Assembly: GCA_950295325.1 (NCBI GenBank)
Contig: OX485803.1
Location: forward strand, 17,048,001-17,112,000
Length of the DNA: 64,000 nt
Origin: Polytrichum commune
Taxonomy: Eukaryota; Streptophyta; Polytrichopsida; Polytrichales; Polytrichaceae
Reading direction: 5' to 3'
Shown: piece after piece, positions 13,601 to 26,644 of the stretch
Position numbering within the stretch: position 1 is the stretch's first letter
How the letters are laid out: the number at the start of each line of letters is the position of its first letter
Position numbers and translations under genes: made by a program
Notes under the pieces: model-generated
Seen by the model: the letters and a program-made list of their open reading frames with translations, nothing else
Database searches by the model: none
Told to the model about the DNA's origin: nothing

Positions 13601-13645
13601 GTGGATTATGATAGTGACAAGTTTATTCATGCTCCAACATAAGCC
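10607..13645 (+). pseudogene. Decayed MULE-like transposase gene
   Basis: Protein-like sequence runs through several frames: 10607-11140 (one internal TGA), 11142-12430 (stops at 12150, 12214 and 12318), 12431-12792 after a frame change at an 11-G run (about 12430-12441), and 13320-13645. Recognisable parts are a DDE-like core (VFTIVCCDMQSKDDIAQ, GFMVDSAHVNWNA) and a C-terminal SWIM-like finger (IDDIPHCTCPYF ... KWVYYKYLYYVF) in which the expected CxH reads YKY. A core followed by a SWIM finger is the layout of Mutator-like transposases. At least two stops replace Trp by G-to-A change. I found no clear terminal inverted repeats. The specific subfamily is not identified. Confidence 0.6.
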
Positions 13646-13949
13646 TACAATGAGGTCATGCGACTACTTGAACTTGCCGGTGTTATAGAGTGTGAGTAAT
13701 GTTCCAAATGTTGTGTTCAACCGCATGCTTGAAAACTGTTAGTATGTGACATGTACTGGTGTGGAATGTTATAATAAGAATCAACAATGGATTGATAGTC
13801 TTTTAAAGTATCCATGGTAATAAGCCTCCTTCATTGTTGTTCATTCATAAAGTTTGTACTTTACAATTAAAATTTGCAATTAAAATATTATCAAATTTAG
13901 AGTATGGATCCTAAAATCATGCATAATTACTAAATATGGTGTCATTACC

Positions 13950-14030
13950 CACATGTTAATGCTCACTACTCATGTGTTACCCCTCACTGCTCATGTGTTA
14001 CCGCTCACCGCTCATCGCTCATGTCTTAGC
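13950..14030. repeat. Short minisatellite, unit about 24 bp
   Basis: CTCATGTGTTACCCCTCACTG and close variants repeat three to four times. It lies between the MULE-like and gypsy relics. Confidence 0.7.
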
Positions 14031-14159
14031 TTCCCTCCCTTGAAACTGAAGCACTATAGGTTCACTTGCTACCCATTCTTCACAAACACTGCAAACACTG
14101 CAACAAAACACATGAACCACCTCTTTGCCCTTGGACTCGATTCATAGTTTTGCTTCCAA

Positions 14160-14980
14160 CTCTAACATTGTTAATTGTTTAGGATGTTTGCTAGCCGGTC
14201 GCAAACAATCCTTAACAAGATGGCCTGACTCGTGACCATTGTAACACAAGCTCTTTTTTTATGTTTTTCTTGGTCTTTGTACTTGAGGCTTCTTCTTGGT
14301 TGGGGGTTGTTTTGTCTTTCCAGGCATGGAAATCTTTGGGACCTTTTCCAAATTCCAAGTTTTTTTCCCACTATTATGATCTCTACAAGAGACAACAAAC
14401 TAAATTTTCTTCTCTTTGATTAAACTTAGCATTCTTAGCCTCAAGTGTTAGGGCCATGTTGTATGTTTTTCCGAGTTTGTAATGCTTCGAACCCCTCACA
14501 TCATATTTAATTGAATTTTGGAGACCCGTAACAAAATAAAATGTTTTGTTTTGTTAGACAAGTATGGGAAATATTCAACCAAGTTGTCAAACCTATATTT
14601 GTACTCTTGAACCAACAATGCACCGTGTTTAAAGTATTTCAAATTTTCTAAATGTAGTCACATGGTTTAAAAATAGTCCTAGAATAACTCTATGAACTTA
14701 TACCATTTTTCTTCTAGACCTTAGTTGTTCTCCTCTTTGTCGGTCTTAACCCGAATCCACCAAAGACGGGCACGGTCTCTCAACAAGAAGGAAATTACCC
14801 TCACTTTTTCTTTCTCTAAAAACTCTCCATCAAACATATTTTCCACCGTTCCTAAGAATGATCGAGGATAATGGAAATTGCAAGGACGGATGTCCAAAGA
14901 TAAGGAATGTGGATGAAAAGAAACTAATGGATGAGAGGTGAAATAATTATTATCTACATATAGAAGAGAGATGATCATAC
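14160..14980 (-). pseudogene. Ty3/gypsy-type retrotransposon gag relic
   Basis: Read on the minus strand, 14978-14721 encodes FDGEFLEKEKVRVISFLLRD and ARLWWIRVKTDKEENN, typical of plant gypsy gag. After a stop, LVQEYKYRFDNLVEYFPYLS follows, and near 14250-14208 a zinc-knuckle remnant CYNGHESGHLVKDC in which the second Cys is Gly. Several stops and frame changes separate the pieces. No protease, reverse transcriptase, integrase or LTRs were recognised nearby, so this is an isolated, dead fragment. Confidence 0.7.
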
Positions 14981-16089
14981 AGTTTATGATCTATATATAT
15001 AGATAAGGAAGCTTTAATTTACAATATAATAAGACATGTGTCTTCTAAAATTTTCTTAAAAACTATGGTTAAATAGGTATAAAACTCGGGGGAAGGAGAT
15101 CACATGTATTATGTTTTGTATGTGTCTTTAGGTTGGGAGGTGAGCCATTAGATTAGAAATTGTGAATATTTTAACGTGCTTGAATACACAGGTGCATTAC
15201 ACCCCCATATGGGTGGCCATTGCTTTACTGCTTTGTAGGTTCTGGGTGTCATCCCAATGTCCACTCCCACAAGTGCCATGTTAGGGTACTCAAATTAGAA
15301 GTTCAAGACCTACCCTTCTTCCTCCCCTCCCCCTCCCCCTTTGTTTTTTCCATATCGCCCTTTCTTCCCCATTTCAACTTCTTCTTGTCCTCCTATCATG
15401 TCCTCCAATTCCCTCCCTTTGATTCTACTCTCGGGCAAACCTACAAATCAGATTGTCATGATCAAAAGATGATCATAAGTTAAAAGGATCCTTGTCCATA
15501 GACAATTCTATAAACAACGAGACTCTAGATTTGTGATATTATATCTTGGACATTATGCATATACAGGGCTCAGAGGAAGGGAAACACATGTTTTATTTCA
15601 AATTAGTATGGGCATGTGTCATTCCGATCCTTTGCATCTGTGCATAATAACACATCACTTTAACATGGTCCCCCCCCCCAATGCCCTTACTTTCCCAAAA
15701 CAACGGGAATTGGCAGGGTGATGGCCTCACCACCATCATCACCACCATGTTGTCTGTTGTATATATAGATGTGTCTCCAAGTTGGGAGGTGAACCTTTCA
15801 TATCAATATCAAATTATTGCTTACTCGTGTTAAGTTTTATGTGGGATAATCATGTTTGTGAACAGTCGAACATGCTCGGATACGGAACTACAATAGTAGA
15901 GTAACCATTGCATAGGAAAATGTGAGCATAATAAGTCTAAAATGTCCTCTAACGTTGTCAACAAGTGTGAACCCTCCCATAGTAACCTACCAAACAGAGT
16001 CCCTTTCCCTTTCCTTTCCTTCCCTTTCCTTTCCTTTTTGCTGGACTCCCCCAAGACCCTCCCTCCTCCCGCTCCAAGTAAGCGAAGTT
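14981..16089. other. Intergenic DNA, no gene seen
   Basis: Contains a pyrimidine-rich stretch (15311-15420) and a CCTTTCC-repeat (16002-16035) that may belong to the hnRNP gene promoter. No coding frame is supported. Confidence 0.45.
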
Positions 16090-18198
16090 AAGTTAGGTCT
16101 TGTTCGTTGCGCTTCGTTCGCCTTGCACGACTTCACCACAGTGGAAGCAGCACCGCAGACAACACGGAGGGAGCATCACCAAACCCCAGCCATCGCCGAT
16201 TGACCGACGCACGCACGCAGGCAGGCAGGCAGGCAGGGAGCGCCATTCCGGACAAGGTGAGCCACCCGACTCCATGGCCGTTTTCCGTCAGCTGCTTCAT
16301 GCCGTTACTTCTGCTCTGCTCTGCTCTCAATTGCTTCCTTCGCCTGCTTGCTTGCAATTTCTAAAACTGTCCACTTACGATGCGTCTGTAACCCTAGTGA
16401 TATATTCATGGCGGCAGGGGTAGAGGCATTGGCATTGCGTTTGTAATTTCAGTATATGTGGCGGGCCGGAGTTGGCCGGAGTTTTGTAGCTTGTGTAAGG
16501 TTCTATGGCGACGGGTTTTGGGGGGGGGGGGGGGGGAGAGAGTTTTTTAGGTCATGTGATTTGGAGTTCTGGTCTGGGGGTGGTTGTTACCTTCTGGAGG
16601 GTTTTGTTAGGGTACTCTTTTTCCCCTCTTTTTTCGTTTTTAGTGTATAGGAGGAACTTGCTCGTGGGTGCCACTTCTTGGATTACCTTTGGTGGTGTTG
16701 TTACGGAAACCATCGAGGTAGTTAGTTTTCTGAATGCCTTATTGGCAAATACGAAGGTTGTGTGTTTGTGGACGATATCCCTAATCAGCATTTGGCACTT
16801 ATGGCCCATCTCATTGGGCCACATTGTGCTAGGATGTCTTGATTGTGTTAGGCGGTTTTTACTTTATTTTTTATGAGCTAATTTGCCTCATCCTGTTTCT
16901 GGAGTCACGCAGTTAATATAGCCAGAAGTTGTAGTACGTGCACTCTGCATTAAATTTGTGGTGATGGTTTCTACAACAGTTGCCAACCTGTAATCAGTTT
17001 CGTCTGATCCTCTGAGCCCATCTGCGGGAAGAGCAAATGTTCGCATAAATTGTCTTCCTGCAAGAACAACAACTATAATACTGTATTTCTATCTGTGTCG
17101 GTCAGTACTTTGAGCAAATGATCATACGTATACAGTGGAGTTTTTGCTGTGATTGGATTAAGCTTCGATCATTTCAGGATGGAGTGCTAGTGGAGGTTTT
17201 TTTTCTCTCAACAACACTCTGCTTAGTGGCGGAGAACGGAGATATAGTTGTATGGCGGTATCGGCTTGGTGTCGGTTGAGCAGGTGTGTATGCGAAGGTG
17301 TAGATGGTTGTGCTGAAGAGGGTTTTATGGTCTTCATCCAGTGAAGGGCTTAAAAGTGTTCGTAAGGCAAAGGTCTAGCAGCCTCTGAAGAACTCAATGA
17401 AGTTGTGTTCTTCGGAAGTTGAAGGTTGTCTCGTGTTACCCGTACACTAGGGTGCCGTGGTTCTTGTAAAAACTATTCTTCAATAAATTAAGAACCTTAC
17501 AGATGAAGGTTACCACATTCATAAACTGGATTGACGTGGTCAGGATACTGTGAACAGGATTCCCATGCAAAGATGTGCTTGTATGTGTTGTTGTTGGTCC
17601 TGCCATAGTCTGATAACAGTGCTATTTGTGACTGTATAAACAACTATGTGGGCTCGAAGCTGTGAGGAAAGTGCAAGTGTCTAAGGAGGACTTAATCCTG
17701 TATAAAGTCTGATAGCCCCTAGCCATTATTTCTATGAGTGTGGCTGGGGGATTGGATTGGGAGGGAGGTTTTGCAATGTAGTATGTGTCTAGAAAAGAAG
17801 GAAAAAGTTTAGGAAAAGTATTGAATGGTATGGCATATTATGGATTTGAAACAACTTTTATACCCTACTTATTCGATATGCGTGTGTTTCTTTTGTGCAC
17901 TTGTGGGGCATCCTCTTTGATTACATTCACTATTCTCAAGGCTATTTCTACACATGCTGCTTAAGGACCTTTGTCATCTGATTCCTTGTCTAGAGCCTCC
18001 TCCTTATCTGACAAATCAGCATGTGTACATCATACCTCTCTCGCATGGCCCTCTCAGTATTTCCTGCAAATTTCTCACACCCCACCTTGTGGTGGCCTTT
18101 CCGATGTCCTCTCTTGCCTTCTCTCGCTCTCCTCTTTGCCTCAAATCCTCAGCCTCTTATCCTGCTCCTCAGCTGCACTGCAAGCTCCTCCTATCTAG
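16090..18198 (+). other. Putative 5' UTR exon and leader intron of the hnRNP Q/R-like gene
   Basis: A GC-richer stretch at about 16060-16256 ends in AAG|GTGAGC, a strong donor at 16257. A pyrimidine-rich tract with acceptor CTATCTAG ends at 18198, 39 bases before the ATG. Together they would give a 1.94 kb leader intron, common in plant RNA-binding protein genes. Simple repeats (GCAG)n at 16216-16236 and a G tract near 16519 lie here. Open frames in this stretch overlap on both strands and resemble no protein I know. The transcription start cannot be fixed from sequence. Confidence 0.45.
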
Positions 18199-18237
18199 GT
18201 GAATATTTGCGGCCCTTGGAAATCTTCAGAGGACATC

Positions 18238-21200
18238 ATGTCAGACGCAAGTGGGTCACCAGAGGAGGTACATGATGAAGAGCAGGTTGACATCGATGGA
18301 GGTGTGGACCTTGACGAAGAGGTAGATGATGCAAGTGCTGATCAGGAGGAAGAAGAGGAGGACGAGGAAGAGAAAGCACAGGGTTTGGACCTGGATGTTG
18401 AACTGGAGGGAAATGAAGAAGAGCACAGTGGTTCTCAGGAGGACCGGGAGGATGTTGATATCTTGAACGGGGATCATGAGCAACAGACTATGGACTCTGA
18501 TTCTATTCCGGCAGAAGGGGATGCCCATGTTGATGTCGATGATATTAAAGAGGAAGACAAAGAGGAGAAAGATGGTGAGAAGAGTGGAGAGCTTCTTAAA
18601 AGACCTCCTCATGGCTCAGAAGTCTTTGTTGGAGGTATCACTCGGGACACAACTGAGGAGGATCTACGCAGTCTCTGTTCCAGCTGTGGTGATATTTACG
18701 AGGTAGCTTGTGTATTTCCTATTCTTCTTTCCTGCATGAATATGTGGTTCAAGTATTTAGGGTCCAGCTTTACATTTCAGGACTGTCTTGGTCTATGATG
18801 TTGAAATAAATGTTGTCTTCATTTCTCACTCTTTTGCAGTTTCTCACCTTTAGCTGTGTGGGCAAGGGTGGGCTGTGTACTGGCAGTGTAAGATCATCAC
18901 CCATCAAGAAAATTTGCTAGAAAAGTCTGCCGTTGTATGTATCTAGTGGACATGTTGCCTCACATCATAAAATGTTTTTTTATAAATATTTTTCCCTAAT
19001 GGGTGACCAGGTTCGCCTTCTAAAAGACAAGGATACTGGACAAAACAAGGGGTATGCTTTTGTTACCTTCACAAGTGAGGAAAATGCCGAGAAAGCGATT
19101 GAGACATTAAATGATTCTGAAGTGAAGGTGAGTTGATGGAGTTATGTCTGCATTGCTGTTCTTAAGATGTGGATCACTTGCATTGTATGCCTTAGAAAGG
19201 TCAAGATCCTTCAAGTGCAAGTTATAAGGATTTTGAATGTTGCAATTATTGATTTCTCATAATGGACACATTGTGAATTCCTTTTGCAGTCTTAGATTTT
19301 TTTTTTTGTGCTATGGGGCAGGGACGGAAGCTGAGATTTTCTCACTCCCAGTCAAAGCATAGGCTGTTTGTGGGTAATATCCCCAAGGCTTGGGATAAGG
19401 AAGAATTGGAGAAAGTTCTCGGTGAACAGGGCCCTGGCATACAAAGTGTGGAGCTTCTTAAGGTATAAAATTTCATGTGCCAGAGCACTGTCTCTTCTGT
19501 GTTTGTGATGTCAGCAGCCTTTAGCAGATTCATGTATTGTGTTGGAGCAAGTTCTTGTGAAGTCATAGATGTGGATATATGTAGTTGGCTAGAGCTTCAT
19601 GGTGTCTAGCTGAAATAAATCATTGGCAAGGTGAGAATGCAGAGAGGTGTTCAATAACCTGATTTATTTTTTACTTTAGATGAGTTGACTCCAAAAATGG
19701 CATCAGATACTTCCAAGTAGTGTAGCAAGATGTAGTTGGAATGAATCGGCCCCAACCTAAGGTAGTTGAGCCTAAAAGCAACACTTCAAGAAACCCATTG
19801 CTATTTAGGCAGGTTAAATAGCTTGGAAATTTCTCAAAAAAATTACATAGATTAGCAAATCTATAGAGTCTACAGATTTTTTCTTTCCAAAAAATGATAA
19901 GTTCACATTCAACCTAAAGTAATTCTCAAATTCTTTTTAAGAAATGAGCCTTTTACTCTCCATTAGGGTGGTCCATTGATGTTCGATTCCTAGGTGAGAA
20001 TCACCACAAAATCAGCCATATTGTGGGTGGGGGTCGTCTATTAAATGAAGGTGTTGTCCCCATCTTGTGGATCACTTTTAAGATTGCCTCATTGAGAGGA
20101 TGGATCTCCGATTAGCCATTGTGATTGGCCAAAGTTGGTGCTCTAGTTAAAGCGTTCTTGTATCCTTCTTACATCACCACTATGAAGGGCCAAAGTGGTG
20201 CTATTTTGTACTTAAAGCCGCATATGATTAATTGCTTTCAACAATGACTTACTTGATGGCACTCACTTGTTGATAGCTTAAGGATGAAAAATAGGTGTTG
20301 CCAGAAGGAAGGTGTTACTTTAAGGCACTGCTACCTTATAGGGATAGAGGGAATTAGTGCACAGCCGCTCACTGAAATTAGCTTTAAAGACCCTGAATTA
20401 GTCCAAGCCATTTTAGATGAATTGGCCACGAACGTCTAGGGGTCCAAGTTTTTATGTTGGATGGATGAGAGATAATTCCCTCTCTCCAACCTATAGGGCT
20501 TGTTTTAACTAGAGCCCCTTCATCCATCATGGATGAGTTTACCTACACCTCATGAAGCCTGCCCCACATGTAGTCGTTACTGTACTGTATTGACTGCTTA
20601 TATGTGCTGCATATGGCCAGGGGGCTTAGAGAGTTAATTGTGAGTGCCACTTTTTAAAGTACAACACAAAAGAGTATGGATATGCAAGGCTCTATTGTCT
20701 TTGACCATGCAATTTCCAGCTCCAATTGGCTCTAAAGTGTACGGATGCATTTAGATATTACTCAGTGATATTGTCCTATTATCAGAAAATTCTGAGGTTC
20801 TGATTGTTGTCATTTGTGGGAATATAGTTACATGTTTTTGTAGAGACAACTATTTGAATTATGATATCCAACTGGACAGATCTTAAGCGTTCCAGATACA
20901 TTGACCAATATTGTTAACAGGACCCGAAGACTGCGGGAAGGAATCGTGGATTTGCATTTGTGGAGTACTATAATCATGCATGTGCTGAGCATGCCAGACG
21001 TGTGATGTCCAAACCAAGTTTCAGACTAGGGAATAATGCTCCTACAATAAGTTGGGCTGATCCTCGCAGCGGTCCTGATGCCTCGGCAATGTCTCAGGTA
21101 TGTTTTTGTGTGTCCATGTGTTGCTTTGTGCAATTCATGGATGATATACAGTATTGAACAAGGCCAAAATTACTCCAGAGTGGTTTCCTGTACTGTCTAT

Positions 21201-22421
21201 CAGGAATCAGTTGATTGGTGGGTATTAATGAATATGGGTGTCACAGGACTCTCTCATGAGTCCACTTTTTTAGTGAGTTGGAGTATCAGAAAGCTGATGG
21301 TCGTACCTGTACTTTTACAGGTAAAGGTTGTGTATGTGCGTAATTTACCAGATTCTGCAACTGAGGAGCAGTTGCAGAAGCTTTTTGAACGTCATGGTGA
21401 GGTCACAAAGGTGGTCTTACCTTCAAGCAAACCTGGGCAAGCAAAGCGTGACTTTGGATTTGTTCATTTTACTGATCGAGCGCATGCTCTCAAAGCTATT
21501 GAGAAGACTGAAGTCTATGAACTAGAAGGTGAGATGCAAATGGGAATTTGAGAGTAAACCTCTTTTGTACGGTTATTACCTTTGTGTTATTTTCATCATT
21601 TCAACAATTTGTCATTTGCAGTAACTGACTATGCTGGAGTTTCATATTTTTGGTTACTAGTTAAGGTTGTCACTTGCATTACCTTGACATATTCTGGTGT
21701 CAGGTCGCCAGCTTGAAACTTCTTTGGCAAAGCCTCCAGCAGACAAGAGGCCTCTAGGGATGGAGCCTTCCTACCCTCCACAGCGAGCTGGTCTCCTGCC
21801 TCAGTATCAGCATCGGGGGGGTTATGGTTATGGAGCTGATGTATTTAGTAATGTAGGTGGCGACTATGGTCAAGCCAGGGGATACAATCAGGTTTGTACC
21901 CAGTGTGAAGGCACCATTTTGCAATTTGTTTGGGACATTTTCTGTGTTGCTTGAAACACAGAGAACATCATAGAGAGATATGTGCAAGAACAACATCCTT
22001 GTGTCAACTCGAAGTGTTGTTACATGGGCTAGAAATTGTTTTAAATGTGAATTCTCTTCTATGATTGCAGCCAATGATTTATGGACGTGGTCCTGCACCT
22101 GCTGGCATGACAATGGTCCCCATGATGCTACCAGATGGTCGCGTTGGCTATGTCCTGTAAGTGCTTTAGTTTGTTCAACTTTTTTTAAGAAACAGTTTCT
22201 ATATGTTGTTGAACTCTGGTGTTCTGGAGCTATGAATATCATCATGTTAGAGTCTGACCTTAGCTTGTCGCAGGCAAAAACCGGGAGGTGGGCTGCAAGG
22301 AGGACCCGCCCCTTACCGTGGGGGTAGAGGAGGTCATGGATTACTCCCTTACAGACAAGGTGGCAGCAGTGGAGGTTCAGCTTCAGGAGCTGGAGGAGGC
22401 CGTCGTTACCGTCCTTATTGA
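18238..22421 (+). CDS. LIF2: hnRNP Q/R-like RNA-binding protein with three RRMs (LIF2 class), 8 exons
   Basis: Exons are 18238-18702, 19011-19127, 19322-19462, 20921-21097, 21321-21528, 21704-21891, 22071-22156 and 22274-22421. All junctions are GT-AG, phases agree, and the joined frame is 509 codons plus TGA. Residues 1 to about 110 are very rich in Asp and Glu. RRM1 (about 127-197) has RNP2 VFVGGI and RNP1 KGYAFVTF. RRM2 (about 207-285) has LFVGNI and RGFAFVEY. RRM3 (about 303-372) has VYVRNL and RDFGFVHF. The tail, from about 371, is Gly/Tyr/Arg-rich with RGG-type repeats and ends RRYRPY. This order and length match plant hnRNP Q/R-like proteins such as Arabidopsis LIF2, a nuclear RNA-binding protein that interacts with LHP1. 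The start is the ATG after the proposed leader intron; an upstream in-frame ATG at 18199 lies directly on that intron's acceptor and is less likely. Family assignment is firm; orthology to LIF2 rather than a paralogue is inference. Confidence 0.93.
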
Positions 22422-23029
22422 TGTTTCCATCTTCCAAAGAACACCCTGTTGCTTCTGCAATTCATGTAACACAAAAGTCACATCCAGCAAGCAACTTGAG
22501 TGTAGCCTTCATGATATCAATATTCCTCTTATGCAGCAAGCGCATTGTACTGAAAATTTTCGCTTTTCATTCTGACCAAAATTTTGTGACTACCTAAAGC
22601 AGATGATCAGTCATATGGTCCATCATGTGGCATCGTAGCGTAAGGGGTGGTGTGCAGGCTGGCTTTTGGGCTAGAGAATGAACAAATGGAGAAGTGGCCA
22701 GACTGGCATGTGTAGTGGAATACATACCTTTGTTGATTTTGAGATATGGGTGCACATCAATCTGGGCATCAATGATAGTTACTTTATACTATTTCATGTG
22801 AAGAGTGATCTGAACCTTGGGAAATTATGGATATTGAGCTTGAACCCATACATTGAGGTCTCATATAGTCAATAATTGGTGGGATGAAATCATATGACAA
22901 TGACCACCTGTCTGTCAGAGTACAAGTGCTATCGAAATGTTCCACTATAGTAAATACTTAACATTTAAGGTTCACTACAACTTGATTGAATGCAGTCAGT
23001 GTATGCATGGCCTTGCAATTGCTATAAAC

Positions 23030-23311
23030 TACACTAAATATGATATTTAGTGTCATGGTGTTTTATGTCACTATGGTAACTTTTCTGATGACACTTCTTA
23101 TGAATAAGTGAACAAATATTGTCATGGATGATTGAAAATTGGACTGAAAAGTCACTTGGTAAGTGCCAGTAATTGTAACACTGTAAATGTATAATACCCC
23201 AATTTTTTTGAAAATGAATGACAAATAATATTGAGTTAACATTTAGTGTTGGTGACACTACACCTTGGTTTACAATTAGAATTGGTGGCATTAATTATCA
23301 TATTTAGTGTA
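23030..23311. mobile_element. Small inverted-repeat element, TACACTAAATA family, copy 1
   Basis: The 282-bp element starts TACACTAAATATGATATTTA and ends in the inverse, ATCATATTTAGTGTA. The end itself is a small palindrome. Related sequences occur at 39820-40046, 53423-53545, 57371, 59543 and 62829-63035. It lies 600 bases past the stop of the hnRNP gene, possibly just beyond its 3' UTR. The superfamily is unclear: TA-bounded, but CACTA-like at the tip. Confidence 0.7.
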
Positions 23312-24391
23312 GCTCTTTCCTTCTATAGCTCTTTTTCCATCTGATGATGGAAGGAGCTTAGCCAATATTCTCTTCGTTTTATGTGCTCAATATATTTGTT
23401 TGTGGTTTCTACATTCCTTTCGCTTCAGTACAGTATTTTGTGTTTTCTTGGGAACCATGAAAAAGGGCCCATTGCTGTTCAAATATCTGCTCCATGTGGA
23501 CTCAAATGTAACATGATTATCTATGACTCTGACTTGTTAGACCCATTCAACACATTCAAGGGTCAAAACTATACCAAACTACGTCTTTGACATTTGTCTG
23601 CTCGGTTGATACTTACAAGGATATTACACTTTGCTGTTTGGTCTAGAGGAAATTGACCATCATAGGGTACCTAATCTGTTAAGCTTACTCTGGAACCAAA
23701 ATGTTACTCTGTAAGCTTACTCTGTACCTGAAGTTACATTGTGGTCATCTCATGTAGGGTCTATTGTTTTTATTTGTCACTTTAATGCAGACAGGTGGCT
23801 ACATGAACAACTTCATGAACCATGATCTCAATCGGAATTCACTGTCAATTTTTATTTTATTTTTATTTGCCATTCTCTCTGAAACTTAATCAATTCAGTG
23901 TAAACTAATGATTTGGTCCAAGCTCAGTGGTGCCTAGGAGTCTCTGCATAAACTGATATGAGCACAGTAAGTTGCGTAAGCTTGATTCAACAATTGCAAA
24001 GAGATGAGTAACATCTGTTATTAAGATATTATGTTGTTTTGTGATAATTAGGTTTTGAGTAACATCTCAACCGGTTGGAATATGATGGAGTATTCTCTAC
24101 ATCCCTTGGCAAATATCCAAGTGCCACATTTTGTGCCACTAAATCCATCGATTGTGACACTCATATTGAAATGCTTGCCTCCAAAAGTGTAGTACTTTGA
24201 ATACATTTTCTTTCTTTCTTTCTTTCTTGCTGTTTGGCAACTTGGAACCAAATGGCAATCTCCATTGACACATAAAAGTACACCCTCCAAGACAACTCAT
24301 GTACCCCAAACTAGGTTGCGGAGGTCATGAGAAGTTACACATTGCAAAGACTGGAGTACCTCTACACATGAGACACAAAGTAAGGGACTAA

Positions 24392-24911
24392 TGCCCCCTT
24401 CCCACCTGACTTTAGCTAAGACTAAAAGTTGGTTCTAACAACCCGGCCTTCACACCGTCGACATTATCTAGTGCCCAGCCTAGTTGGCAAATGATGTGGC
24501 ATGGCTTACAAGTGGAGGTTTTAAGCCTCAAGCACCGACCCTCCTTCCCATCGGTACCTAGACATGAGGCAAGAATGTAGGACCTTTAAAAGTGTCATCT
24601 CCCGCCCTTGTGATTGGTTGCTTTTTAGTCTTAGCTATGAGGGCACGAGGAGCTTCATTAACAAAAACCGGTGGTAAGATAGGTGAGTAGTAAGCCATTT
24701 GGGGATGGGACAAAAACTACCCAACATTCATTGCTTGATAGATAAAACAATGAACATGTGTGAAAGCTACTAAAACCTACTTGAAAATCTCCAGAGCAAG
24801 TTCTTGTAGGTGCATTGGGAGAACCAGGTGCCTACGCTACAACCGAGGGAGCTTTACCCGGTTTTTAGGAAATACTTTTCGTCTTAGCTAAATCCAGGTG
24901 GGAAGGGGGCA
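24392..24911. mobile_element. PIF/Harbinger-like MITE, family B
   Basis: A 520-bp element has 38-base inverted repeats starting TGCCCCCTTCCCACCTG and ending in AAAAGT, with three mismatches between ends. It is flanked by TAA at 24389-24391 and 24912-24914. No coding capacity is visible. It sits between the hnRNP gene and the PHD gene. Confidence 0.87.
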
Positions 24912-25592
24912 TAAGTAATGTGGAGGGATAGTACCACAATTGGGAACCGGTTGCTCATCCAAGTGGAGGGCACTCCCAAAAACAATTTTATGCTTTTCTA
25001 TCCACTTTGAGGATGTTTCATCCATGAACGTTTATGCCCCATAATGAACGAGGTTCATTGGATGTCTCATTGTTATTGCAACTAATTATCCACTCTATAT
25101 TGGCCTGTTATGTAGTCAAAAGATTGTATTGGTAAGTGTGTTGAACTTAGCATTTCCATCGGTATATCGAAACGCAAATTATAATGATGCATCGAGGATC
25201 ACATCCGTGCATTAAAAATCAAGTTGGGTTTGTTCTTGAACAATACCTACAAATGGGCTACCTTTCGTGTCCTTCATAAGGTTTGTGTGATCACGTAAAA
25301 CTACTTACATGATACTGTAAAGTGTTGTCTGGTTCAACACTTTGAGTGCCGAAAACTAATTCCCATGTTGGGTTGAGCATGGTCTTGACCGATGTGAATG
25401 CACACGTGACAAAATTCTTCCAAGAAGTAATTATTTTGTGTTGAACGAGATAGCACCGTACGGTATGAGAAAGAGAGAAGGTTTGTTCACCACGAGAAAT
25501 GTTATTGGTGGAGCAAGTCCTTGAAAACTGCATTGTTTCCACGTCATATGTGTCCATTCTAGGTCAACACTCTCAAGGACTCTTAGCTTAGG

Positions 25593-26326
25593 TACAATGT
25601 AACCTTGTTTAATACAACACTTATTTGTACGACACCCTCAATATTATGACACATTCTTGCGAGACCAAACTTTTTAGTTCAAAACTCCCTCTTTTATACG
25701 ACTACGACACTTGATAATGCGACATTTAGAATCTCCATTTTATCATATTAAAGAGGTAGTTAATGCTAAAATTCCTTTCATCTATGTTACGTACATCTAA
25801 AATACATCCATTTTCACTTGGGAACTATGTGGGAACTTCACTTATCATTGGGAACGTAATGATAGTTAGGGTTACTAGTGTAGAATGGACATGGTTAGGA
25901 GTAGAGTGGCCTCCTCCCTAGTATGTTGCCTTGTACACGGATGATATAGTATCACCAATGTCTTGATGCTAAACGTCATGCATTATTGTTGTCTAGTTTC
26001 TCATTAGAAAAATCTTTATATTTTGGTGTTAATGAAATTATTAGTTCTCATAAATGAGTTGCTAACACCATAGATCTTTGGACTCCTATTTCAAGAGTTC
26101 TTGAGAATAACTATATTTGTTTGAAGTTATAAGTTATTATTTGTTACTGTCTATATCGCTTAAACTTGTTGTCTATATTTTTGAACTCATATTACTCGTG
26201 TTTTCGTATTCCCTCAATAATACAACTTCTTTACGCCATTTGTCATATTAATGAGAAGACAACACCTCGATAATACGACTTTTTTTGTGTTTCCCAAATG
26301 TGTCATACTAAAGAGGGAGAACAGTA
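25593..26326. mobile_element. Probable pogo/Emigrant-like Tc1-mariner element, non-autonomous
   Basis: Both ends carry diverged inverted motifs: the left starts TACAATGTAACCTTGTTTAA, and the right read backwards starts TACTGTTCTCCCTCTTTAGT. The interior contains many AATACGAC/GTCGTATTA-like words in both orientations near the ends. Plant pogo-type MITEs have ends of the form CAGTAAAACCTC followed by such AT-rich words and sit on TA. The match is by pattern only, and the exact ends are uncertain. Confidence 0.4.
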
Positions 26327-26644
26327 CTTATCACCAAGAACTTGTCTTCCTCAGAATGAAACACAGTGTCACTGAGTCGCATTAAAAAAAAAAAACAAAC
26401 GGAAAAGTATTCCTGAGCGGAAATGTCTTAGTTAGGATAGGGTAGACTCAACGGCACAGGGCAAACCCCAGGAAACCACACAAATCGCCGATTTCTCCCG
26501 CGAGAAAAGAATCTCGAAACTGATAGATTTGCTGAGGAAGATCTTGGAGTCGTGGCCAAACCTAATAAAGTGGAAGATGAGTGGCTAGAATGTCGTCTGT
26601 CGCGTAGATGTGGCCCCTTAATGTAGTAGATTGGCACTTGAAAT

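Noticed and set aside
18256-18612. 118-codon minus-strand frame with hydrophobic composition
   Set aside because: It is the complement of the Asp/Glu-rich exon 1 of the hnRNP gene, which produces Leu/Phe/Ile-rich antisense.
21754-22437. 227-codon open frame on the minus strand
   Set aside because: It overlaps exons 6-8 of the hnRNP gene, whose plus-strand exons explain the sequence fully.
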